From Vreelandella titanicae BH1 (GTDB taxonomy: Bacteria; Pseudomonadota; Gammaproteobacteria; Pseudomonadales; Halomonadaceae): a stretch of DNA of 64,000 bases. Shown here in pieces: positions 34,242 through 41,541 of this stretch. A program made the position numbers and the translations under genes. The stretch's first letter is position 1. Each line of letters begins with the position of its first letter. The stretch is taken from contig NZ_AOPO01000005.1 in assembly GCF_000336575.1 (NCBI RefSeq), positions 186,001 to 250,000 of the forward strand, read 5' to 3'. Below the pieces are notes generated by a model. That model searched no databases, was not told where the DNA came from, and was given only the letters and a program-made list of their open reading frames with translations.

Positions 34242-35179
34242 TGATAGAGAGGTATGCCCATTAACACGTTAAAAGGGAAGGTGAGCCCCAAAGATGCCAG
34301 CATGGCAAGGCCAATGTTGGCATCTGGAATGGCGGCGCGAATAGCAACGGGGGCGGCAATGTAAGAGGCACTGGCGGAGAGACTGGCTAGAATAACCGCT
34401 GATCCAGCGGGTAGCCCTAGCCAGTACGCCATTAGCAGGCCAAAGCAGGAAAGCACGATAGGTGCCGCGAGCGCGAATATAATCAGACGGCTGTGCCCCC
34501 ACCGCAGGCTGCGCAGTGTTTCTGCCGCGACCAAGCCCATCTCCAACAGGAACAGCGCCAGAATGCCATGGAAGGCTTTGGTATACAGCCCGGTGACTGA
34601 CTCACCTGCATTTGGGCCGTATAGCCAGCCAATAAGCACACCGCCCACCAACAGGATTACACCGCGATTGGTCAGAGTCTCGTGCCACAGCCCGGAAGTT
34701 TTGATCGGCTCTGACGTTGTGTCAGCGGCCTTTTTACGGCTGAAGCGCCGGTAGAGCAACAGGCCCAGCATGATGGCCGGTAGTTCGAGCAGTACCAGGT
34801 AAAGCGTCACCTGCCCACCTGTTATTAGGCTATGCGCTTCAGTATACGCCAGGGCCACGGCGAACGTACCGGCGCTAACGGAGCCATAGTGGGCTGCAAG
34901 GCTGGCGCTGTCGGCGATGGATAGCCGTACTAAATAGTGAACCACCGGAAAGATAAGCAGTGGAATGATGATCCCCAGCAGAGTGACGCCAGATAACTCG
35001 ACCAGCAGCGATATGCTCAAACTGCCATGCAGCGCCATGCCGCCTTTAAGGCCAATAGTCAGCATCAGCAGTAAGCTCAATATGTCATAAGCGGCTTTGG
35101 GAATACTGAGATCGGAGCGCACCACACCGGCAACCACACCTAGCACAAAAAACATCACCACAATATCCGGCACGGACAA
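34214..35179 (-). CDS. SbtA-type sodium-dependent bicarbonate permease
   Basis: The 321-residue protein has ten hydrophobic segments. MFFVLGVVAGVVRSDLSIPK at the start, LTIGLKGGMAL, YGSVSAGTFAVALAYTEAH and SLSASASYIAAPVAIRAAIP DAN are SbtA-family features. SbtA imports bicarbonate with sodium in cyanobacteria; relatives in heterotrophs are poorly tested. The divergent LysR gene at 35281, of the CbbR/CmpR style, fits control by inorganic carbon. Its 3' end overlaps the RND gene on the other strand. Confidence 0.85.
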   Translation of the reverse strand: MSVPDIVVMFFVLGVVAGVVRSDLSIPKAAYDILSLLLMLTIGLKGGMALHGSLSISLLVELSGVTLLGIIIPLLIFPVVHYLVRLSIADSASLAAHYGSVSAGTFAVALAYTEAHSLITGGQVTLYLVLLELPAIMLGLLLYRRFSRKKAADTTSEPIKTSGLWHETLTNRGVILLVGGVLIGWLYGPNAGESVTGLYTKAFHGILALFLLEMGLVAAETLRSLRWGHSRLIIFALAAPIVLSCFGLLMAYWLGLPAGSAVILASLSASASYIAAPVAIRAAIPDANIGLAMLASLGLTFPFNVLMGIPLYHQLWAWLVG

Positions 35180-35280
35180 TCTCCTTGATGGGTTTTAAAG
35201 CTGTTACTTTAGCGATCCAAAGAGATTGATGAAAACAAATAAGATTTATATAGTCATAGATGATTATCTATGGGGTGGCT

Positions 35281-36240
35281 ATGAAAGTACGACAACTCAC
35301 TTTTCGCTTGCTACAGGTCTATGCCGACGTGGTTCGCACAGGCTCACTGACGGCCACGGCAAATCGGCTCCACCTGACCCAACCCACGGTGTCTCAGCAG
35401 CTAAAGCGGCTGAGAGAAATTGTCGGTGAACCGATTGTGCGCCACGAGGAAGGGCGCTTGGTGCCCACTGAGGTTGGTCAGGCGCTTTATCAACTCAGCC
35501 AGGACTTGCTTAGCCGTGCCGATGTGTTTAGTCAGTACCTGGAGGAGTACAACCGCGGAGGGCGCGGGCACTTCAGTATCGGCTTGGTGAACACCGCGCA
35601 ATATGTACTGCCACGGCTGTTAGGGCCGTTTGGTCAGGCTAACCCCCAGGTAGATGTCACGGTGGAGATAGGTAATCGCCAGCAGATGCTCAATCGTTTT
35701 GAGCGCCATGAGGATGATATCTACGTATTTAGCCACCCGCCCATTGATGACGATGTGTTAGCCGCGCCTTTTCTGAGCAATCCATTGGTAGTGGTGGGGC
35801 CGCAGCATTACCGCTGGGCAGGCGTAGAAGGTCTCAGCATGGACGCACTCAAAGAGGAGCGATTTCTGCTGCGCGAACCGGGCTCTGCGACTCGGCATAC
35901 CTTTGAAGCCTGGCTGTACAGTGCGGGTATTGAGCTACGCTCTACCCAGCAGATCGCCAGTAACGAGGCTATTCGGCTAGCGGTGGCGTCAAACATGGGT
36001 CTAGCGGTGCTGTCTCGCCACGTTGTTGCAGATTCGCCCAACGGCGTCCAAGAGCTGCCGTTGCCGGGCTTTCCGCTGAAAAGTCGTTGGCACTTTGTGG
36101 TCAGACGGCAACGCCGTTTACCCCCCGCCGCCATTCGTTTTTTGAGCTATGTACAAGCTTCGCTGGCACAAGCGTTTGACGAGCCCGAAGGGGAGATGGC
36201 CGTGGCTGAATTGCTCCAAGCCTTAAAGCCTGAACGCTGA
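35281..36240 (+). CDS. LysR-family regulator, CbbR/CmpR-like, divergent from the SbtA gene
   Basis: The 319-residue protein starts MKVRQLTFRLLQVYADVVRT and has the LysR helix-turn-helix at about 5-65 (GSLTATANRLHLTQPTVSQQ LKRL). The 'LTxRxLxxFxxVxxxGSxTxxAxxLHLTQPxVSxQ' pattern and QYVLPRLLGPF resemble CbbR/CmpR, which respond to carbon status. The ATG at 35281 is chosen over 35260 by family alignment. Divergent from the SbtA-type gene, with a 100-base shared region. Confidence 0.87.
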   Translation: MKVRQLTFRLLQVYADVVRTGSLTATANRLHLTQPTVSQQLKRLREIVGEPIVRHEEGRLVPTEVGQALYQLSQDLLSRADVFSQYLEEYNRGGRGHFSIGLVNTAQYVLPRLLGPFGQANPQVDVTVEIGNRQQMLNRFERHEDDIYVFSHPPIDDDVLAAPFLSNPLVVVGPQHYRWAGVEGLSMDALKEERFLLREPGSATRHTFEAWLYSAGIELRSTQQIASNEAIRLAVASNMGLAVLSRHVVADSPNGVQELPLPGFPLKSRWHFVVRRQRRLPPAAIRFLSYVQASLAQAFDEPEGEMAVAELLQALKPER

Positions 36241-36433
36241 TGCATTGACTCACAAACAGCGTCAATTATCCCCGTTGAAAGCGACGTAGATCCTATGCGC
36301 TAAGCTAAGATATTAAGATAGAGCCTGAGAGCGCACTTAAGAGAGTACTAAAGAGAGCACTTAAGGTCGCACTCGGTTCATGCAGTCGCACCTTGATATT
36401 TGTCTTGGGTAACCGCTGCAAACGGAGGTAACT

Positions 36434-36904
36434 ATGCTGCTCAAAGGATCATGCCACTGCCAGGCAGTGACGTTCAGTGTGAAGTCAAACCACCCCTATC
36501 CTTTTAATCGCTGTTACTGTTCTGTGTGCCGCAAAACGGCTGGCGGGGGTGGGTACGCAATCAACCTCAGTGGAGAAAGCAAAACGCTCAACGTTAGCGG
36601 CGAAGAGCATATTACTGTCTACCGCGCCTTCATTAAGGGGGAGCAGAGCACGGGAGAGCGGCATTTCTGCAAGCACTGTGCATCGTCGCTGTGGGTTTAT
36701 GACCCCGAATGGCCCGAGCTGGTACACCCTTTCGCTTCGGCGATTGATACGGACTTGCCGACCCCTCCCCGGAAAACGCACATGATGTTGGGAAGCCGGG
36801 CCGATTGGGTCGAGGTCAATGGGCATTTCCAAGATAAATGCTTCGACGAATACCCGGATGAAAGCCTGGCTGAATGGCACCAGCGCCTGGGATTGGAGTG
36901 CTAG
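36434..36904 (+). CDS. GFA family (CENP-V type) zinc-binding protein
   Basis: The 156-residue protein has the GFA zinc pattern: Cys7 and Cys9 (SCHCQAV), Cys27, Cys29 and Cys32 (CYCSVCRK), and Cys79 and Cys82 (FCKHCASSL). The GFA fold includes glutathione-dependent formaldehyde-activating enzymes, but most members have no known substrate. AACGGAGGTAACT gives a good ribosome site. It ends with a four-base overlap with the opposing CDP-alcohol phosphatidyltransferase gene. Confidence 0.88.
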   Translation: MLLKGSCHCQAVTFSVKSNHPYPFNRCYCSVCRKTAGGGGYAINLSGESKTLNVSGEEHITVYRAFIKGEQSTGERHFCKHCASSLWVYDPEWPELVHPFASAIDTDLPTPPRKTHMMLGSRADWVEVNGHFQDKCFDEYPDESLAEWHQRLGLEC

Positions 36905-37638
36905 CTTCGCTCGCTATGCTTTGATTTGCGGTATAGCCACCAAACGTCAAAGCCAAACGAATAGGTTAAAGAGATCAATGCGCTAACGGCGAGAAGGCTG
37001 GCAACAAGGTGGGAGGTTAGTGGCGTTAATGCTAGCAGTAGCGCCACCGCCTGCCAGACACAAACGGCTTTACGGCGAAAGCTTGCAAACAGCGGCTTTG
37101 AAAGCCACGGGAACTGCCAACTGGCGGCGATAAACAGGTAGCGCATTGCGCCTATCAACAGCACCCAAAACCCCAGTGATTCCAGCCGCAACAAACCTGC
37201 GCACAGTAGCAAAATCAGCAGGGCATCCAACTCCATATCAAAGCGCGCCCCGAATCGGGTGTGGCTTTTGGTGCGCCTGGCTATCCAGCCGTCAACGCCA
37301 TCCAGCAGTAGGGCGATCACCGCGATCGCCAGCCATTGCCAGATTGCCCCTACAAAGGCATTGGCGGCGAGCGCACCTGCCACTAATGAAACCACAACCG
37401 CACGCACCAACGTGACCCGGTTAGCCCAACCCAGTGCGCCGTGGGGCCAGAAGATGATGACCAGAGCGGAAATAAACGTGTAGAAGGCAAAGGCCACCCA
37501 CCAATTGGCCGGAGTAGCCATTAAAAGTGGTAAGCCTTTGCCTACAGCAATTAGCAGCAAGCTGCCCAGCAGTAGTTCTGCAGCGCCATAGAGACGCTTA
37601 GGCAGGGTGTAAGAAGAAGCGTTGGAAAAAAGCGGCAT
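36901..37638 (-). CDS. CDP-alcohol phosphatidyltransferase family membrane protein
   Basis: The 245-residue protein has about six to seven hydrophobic segments and the full CDP-alcohol phosphotransferase motif: Asp113, Asp116 (LDGVDGWIARR), Gly130, Asp134 and Asp138 (GARFDMELD). The motif binds two metal ions and transfers a phospho-alcohol from a CDP-linked donor. The long N-terminus with extra helices is unlike PgsA or PssA, so the acceptor is probably not a standard phospholipid. It reads away from the pterin-type cluster that starts at 37999 and may belong to it. Confidence 0.87.
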   Translation of the reverse strand: MPLFSNASSYTLPKRLYGAAELLLGSLLLIAVGKGLPLLMATPANWWVAFAFYTFISALVIIFWPHGALGWANRVTLVRAVVVSLVAGALAANAFVGAIWQWLAIAVIALLLDGVDGWIARRTKSHTRFGARFDMELDALLILLLCAGLLRLESLGFWVLLIGAMRYLFIAASWQFPWLSKPLFASFRRKAVCVWQAVALLLALTPLTSHLVASLLAVSALISLTYSFGFDVWWLYRKSKHSERS

Positions 37639-37998
37639 GGTGGCTCACGAAGCGGCGTCGCTATCCGCAGTTGAAATAAATGATGCAACTATTTTTATAT
37701 GTACCATTCTTGTAGAAGAAGGTAGTGTTGTCCATAAGATCAAAAAATAGACGGGTTAGTTTCAATTGTTCCAAATGGTTAATCGAATATATTCTTTTCA
37801 CCCGCTACGCTGAAGATGGTGAACCATTGAAAACTGTTCTGCCTAAGGCCATGCAATGCATGGCCACACATTATACTCGGGGGCTGAGACACACGGCGTG
37901 TCTCTTACCCCTAACTTGCAGCGCAATGGTGCCACGCCACATTCAACGGAATGAAAGAGAGCCCGAATCAAGTGGGCTCGTAACGAAAAGGAACGCTC
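37639..37998. other. Intergenic region with three hairpins upstream of the pterin-type cluster
   Basis: No gene is supported. Three perfect inverted repeats occur in order: GGCCATGCAATGCATGGCC (37847-37865), GAGACACACGGCGTGTCTC (37886-37904) and GAGCCC...GGGCTC (37959-37979). The last ends 19 bases before the dehydrogenase start. They could form a structured leader RNA. I could not match them to a known riboswitch. Confidence 0.45.
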
Positions 37999-39018
37999 AT
38001 GTCGGCGCTTGACGATGTTGGCAAAGCTCCCAATGCCGCTAAAAAAACCTGGGCCACCGCCTTTTGGGTGACCAACCCAGCACAAGGCGAGATGAGGCGT
38101 GAACAACTAAGTCCTCCCGCCCAGGATGAGGTGCATATACGTACCTTATACAGTGGTATCAGCCGCGGCACCGAATCGTTGGTGTTCAATGGTCGTGTGC
38201 CTGAAAGCGAATTCTCGCGCATGCGGGCTCCCTTCCAGTCGGGTGAGTTTCCTGCCCCGGTCAAATATGGCTACTGCAGCGTTGGCCGCGTTGAGCAGGG
38301 GCCAAGCGTTCTCCTGGATAAAACCGTTTTTTGCCTGTTTCCCCACCAGGATCACTACATTGTGCCTGCTTCGGCAGTGCTGGAAGTACCCACCAATGTG
38401 CCTGCTAAACGTGCCGTCTTGGCGGCCAATATGGAAACCGCCATCAATGGCGTGTGGGACGCCGAGCCGATGCTGGGTGAGCGAATCACTATTATGGGCG
38501 CCGGTGTCGTCGGTGCGCTGGTAGCGTACCTGTGCGCTCAGGTGCCTGGTGTTACCGTTCAGTTAGTCGATATTAACCCTGAACGTCGCCAGCTTGCCGA
38601 GCAGTTGGACGTGACCTTCTGTACTCCCGAACAAGCCCTTCATGACCAAGATTGCGTGATCCACGCCAGCGGCCAGTCCGCCGGCTTGCGCCAAGCACTG
38701 GCGTTAGCGGGCAGCGAAGGGCGCATTATCGAAATGAGCTGGTTTGGCGAGGGGGATATTGCGATACCGTTAGGCGGTGCTTTTCACTCCCAGCGGCTGA
38801 CGCTCAAGGCCAGCCAGGTGGGTCAACTGCCGCCCAAGTTACGCCCACGCTGGGACTACCAGCGCCGCCTTCAATTAGCGCTGAGCCTGCTGGTAGACGA
38901 GCGGTTGGATGCGCTAATCAGCGGTGAAAGCGACTTTGCACAACTGCCCACGCTTGCTCCTCAGTTGTTTGGCCGTGGTAGCGTTGAGCTCTGTCACCGC
39001 CTGCGCTACCCCTCATAA
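37999..39018 (+). CDS. MDR-type (zinc-binding alcohol dehydrogenase family) oxidoreductase
   Basis: The 339-residue protein has a GroES-like N-terminal domain and a Rossmann domain with IMGAGVVGALVAYLCAQ (about 166-182). The usual catalytic zinc cysteine is replaced by the sequence TLYSGISRGTESLVFNGRVP, as in the BchC-like branch, and no structural-zinc cysteine cluster is seen. It is probably a zinc-free NAD(P)-dependent oxidoreductase. It is the first gene of the plus-strand run with the PTPS-like and glycosyltransferase genes. Confidence 0.85.
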   Translation: MSALDDVGKAPNAAKKTWATAFWVTNPAQGEMRREQLSPPAQDEVHIRTLYSGISRGTESLVFNGRVPESEFSRMRAPFQSGEFPAPVKYGYCSVGRVEQGPSVLLDKTVFCLFPHQDHYIVPASAVLEVPTNVPAKRAVLAANMETAINGVWDAEPMLGERITIMGAGVVGALVAYLCAQVPGVTVQLVDINPERRQLAEQLDVTFCTPEQALHDQDCVIHASGQSAGLRQALALAGSEGRIIEMSWFGEGDIAIPLGGAFHSQRLTLKASQVGQLPPKLRPRWDYQRRLQLALSLLVDERLDALISGESDFAQLPTLAPQLFGRGSVELCHRLRYPS

Positions 39019-39035
39019 CCTATTTACTTATGGAG

Positions 39036-39167
39036 CCTCTGATTAACGTAATGAGCGAAGGCCAGACAAGGCAAAAATCAACGAAAAAGCGGAGTTTACG
39101 GGTTGTAAATGAGCATTTTGAGGCGATTTTTAACGCCGTATGGTCGAGCGCAATAGTTAATCAGAGG
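39036..39167. repeat. Palindromic MITE-like element (132 bases)
   Basis: Perfect 12-base terminal inverted repeats CCTCTGATTAAC and GTTAATCAGAGG bound a stretch that is itself an imperfect palindrome (for example GGCAAAAATC pairs with GATTTTTAACGCC) and has no gene. It lies between the dehydrogenase and PTPS-like genes. No clear target duplication was found. It looks like a small non-autonomous mobile or REP-like element and may fold into a long hairpin in the transcript. Confidence 0.65.
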
Positions 39168-39189
39168 TTTCTTATCATTTGGAGTCTCT

Positions 39190-39588
39190 ATGTTTCGTTT
39201 ATGTGTCCGTGACCACTTTATGATCGCCCACAGTTTCAATGGTGAGATCTTTGGCCCTGCCCAGCGTACCCACGGCGCTACCTATGTTGTCGATGTGGTT
39301 TTTCAGCGCCCCGAGCTGGATGAGGACGGCCTGGTGATCGATATCGGCCTTGCCAGCGAAACGGTAAAATCAGTACTGGCAGGTTACAACTTCTGTAATT
39401 TGGATGAAGTGCCCGAGTTCGCGGGTAAAAATACCACCACCGAGTTCATGGCCAAGGTGATCTTTGACCAGCTCGCCAAGGCGATTGGTGAGGGCAAAAT
39501 GGGCATCACCGCCAAAGGGATTACCCATATGGAGATCAAGCTACATGAATCCCATGTAGCCTGGGCAAGCTATGAAGGCGCTCTATGA
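39190..39588 (+). CDS. 6-pyruvoyl-tetrahydropterin/6-carboxytetrahydropterin synthase-like protein
   Basis: The 132-residue protein is of the PTPS/QueD family: RDHFMIAHSF, HGATYVVDVVF, VIDIGLASETVKSVLAGYNF CNL, NTTTEFMAKVIFDQL and KLHESHVAWASYEG. Zinc histidines His14 and His28 are present, but the second His of the usual HGH is Ala30, and the catalytic Cys just before HGH is missing. It is therefore unlikely to be a normal QueD and may do a different step on a pterin-like substrate. The four-base overlap with the next gene indicates coupling. Confidence 0.85.
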   Translation: MFRLCVRDHFMIAHSFNGEIFGPAQRTHGATYVVDVVFQRPELDEDGLVIDIGLASETVKSVLAGYNFCNLDEVPEFAGKNTTTEFMAKVIFDQLAKAIGEGKMGITAKGITHMEIKLHESHVAWASYEGAL

Positions 39589-41537
39589 GTAAGCGGTTTA
39601 ACCTTATCGTTGCCGGTGACCCTGCTCAGCGTACCGGCGGCTATATTTACGACGCCCAAATTGTCTCGGCCCTGCGTGACCAGGGATGGGAAATTGACGT
39701 CGTCGGCTTGGCTGGCACGTTTCCTGATGCGGATGCCGAGGCAGCAGAAGCGCTCACTCAGGCCCTAGCGTCGCTTCCCGATCAGGCGGCGGTGGTGATT
39801 GATGGCCTGGCCATGGGAGCGCTGCCGGAGGTGGTTGCCCAACATGCCCAGCGGCTGGAAATCACAGCGTTGCTGCACCACCCCTTAGGCGATGAGTTGG
39901 GTCTTGATGAGGCTGATCAGCAGCGCTTTCATCGCAGTGAGTTAAACGCGCTTGCCCACGTGGCGCGGATTATCGTCACCAGCCACTTTACCGCCCGGCG
40001 CTTACCGGAGCTGGCGGCCCACTATGAAATGCCACTCAATCCCAGTGTCACTGTGGTTGAGCCGGGTGTTGCCCAGGCGCCGATCAGCTCCGCAGCAGAA
40101 CCGGGTGAGCTACTACGTTTGCTATGTGTGGCAACGTTAACGCCGCGCAAAGGGCAGGATATTCTGGTAAAGGCATTGGCGGGCGTTAGTGGCGATCACT
40201 GGCAATGCGACTGCTACGGTGGCGCCCGGGATGCCACTTTTACCCAGCGTGTACAGCAACTGATTGATCAGAGCGGCTTGCAAGACAGCGTACGGCTTCA
40301 CGGCGAGTGCGATGGCGCTACGCTGGAAGCGGCCTATCGCAGCGCCCATGCGCTGGTACTGCCCTCTTGGTATGAAGGCTACGGCATGGTGGTCACCGAA
40401 GCCCTGGCCCACGGCCTGCCAGTGATTACCACTACCGGTGGTGCGCTTCGCGATACCTTGCCTGCAGGCGCTGGTTTGAGCGTTGAACCGGGTGACGTCG
40501 ACGCGCTTCAAGATGCCCTCAGCCGTTTTTGCCATGACGACAAACTACGCCACCAACTGCGCCAGGGAGCGGCCCAGGCCCGGGAAGCGTTAAGCGACTG
40601 GCAAGAAGCGGGGGCCAAGTTTGCCACGGCGTTAACTGCGCCCGCCGATTCTCCAAATTTGCGCCCAGGCAGCCAGTTTGCGTCCGACTGGCTGACGCTG
40701 CGGGAGGCGGCTGATGTCGATTCCCGTAGCCAGCCCTTGGCTGAGCTTGCCGCGGAGTGGCTGAGCGCGCGTACTCCGGCGCCGCTGATAGTGGATCTTG
40801 GCTGCGGCCGGGGCAGTAACATGCGCTTTCTGGCGCCGCGCCTGAATGGCCACCAGCGCTGGAAGCTGATCGATCACGACGCCATTTTGTTAGCCCAGGC
40901 GCGCCAGTGTGCTGCCGGATTAAGCAATAGCCAAGGGCAGCCCGTGGCCATTGAGACGTACTGCATATCGCTGGAGGCGCTTGCCGAGGTGCCACTTGAC
41001 GACGCGCACCTCGTCACCGCATCGGCGCTGCTAGATCTGGTCTCCCAACAATGGATCGATGCCTTGGTGACCCGCATTGCCGGGCAGCAGCAGGCGCTGC
41101 TGATAGCGCTAAGCGTGACCGGTGAGTGGCACTTTATTGACCCTCAAGGCGCGCCGGTGCTGGATGACGAAGACCGCTGGCTGCAGGCGATGTTTATGGC
41201 TCACCAGCAGCGCGATAAAGGTTTAGGTGATGCACTAGGCGGGCAGGCGCACGGGGCATTAGTTGTCGCGTTAGAGAGGGCTGATTATCGCATTGAACAA
41301 GCTGAAACACCGTGGCAGCTCGCTGTTGGCAGTCAAGAACAGCAGCCGTTAATGATGGCGCTACTCGAAGGCTGGGCCGAAGCTGCCACCGAGCAAGCCC
41401 CGGAAGCGGCGGCGCGTATTGCCACCTGGTTACAGCAGCGCCAGCAAGCGGTGGCCAATGGCGAACTGGGTATTTGGGTGGGGCACCGCGACCTGTTTGC
41501 TACGCCTCTGTTTGCCAACCCCAGGGAAGAGGCCTAA
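39585..41537 (+). CDS. Fused glycosyltransferase (GT4)-SAM methyltransferase
   Basis: The 650-residue protein has two domains. Residues about 1-345 form a GT-B glycosyltransferase with PRKGQDILVKAL and the donor motif WYEGYGMVVTEALAHGLPVI TT (about 262-283). Residues about 385-560 form a class I SAM-dependent methyltransferase with VDLGCGRGSN (about 403-412). The enzyme could glycosylate and methylate the same product. It overlaps the PTPS-like gene and is followed five bases later by the flippase-like gene, so the genes form one operon. Confidence 0.87.
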   Translation: MSKRFNLIVAGDPAQRTGGYIYDAQIVSALRDQGWEIDVVGLAGTFPDADAEAAEALTQALASLPDQAAVVIDGLAMGALPEVVAQHAQRLEITALLHHPLGDELGLDEADQQRFHRSELNALAHVARIIVTSHFTARRLPELAAHYEMPLNPSVTVVEPGVAQAPISSAAEPGELLRLLCVATLTPRKGQDILVKALAGVSGDHWQCDCYGGARDATFTQRVQQLIDQSGLQDSVRLHGECDGATLEAAYRSAHALVLPSWYEGYGMVVTEALAHGLPVITTTGGALRDTLPAGAGLSVEPGDVDALQDALSRFCHDDKLRHQLRQGAAQAREALSDWQEAGAKFATALTAPADSPNLRPGSQFASDWLTLREAADVDSRSQPLAELAAEWLSARTPAPLIVDLGCGRGSNMRFLAPRLNGHQRWKLIDHDAILLAQARQCAAGLSNSQGQPVAIETYCISLEALAEVPLDDAHLVTASALLDLVSQQWIDALVTRIAGQQQALLIALSVTGEWHFIDPQGAPVLDDEDRWLQAMFMAHQQRDKGLGDALGGQAHGALVVALERADYRIEQAETPWQLAVGSQEQQPLMMALLEGWAEAATEQAPEAAARIATWLQQRQQAVANGELGIWVGHRDLFATPLFANPREEA

Positions 41538-41541
41538 TCCT

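Noticed and set aside
36320..36370. Short direct repeats with GCACTTAAG in the gap before the GFA gene
   Set aside because: Two imperfect copies only; not enough to call a regulatory array or repeat.
37880..37990. TPP riboswitch upstream of the dehydrogenase gene
   Set aside because: A CTGAGA and an ACCCC segment are present, but the conserved second half (CCTGATCTGGATAATGCC-type) and the required helix arrangement are missing.
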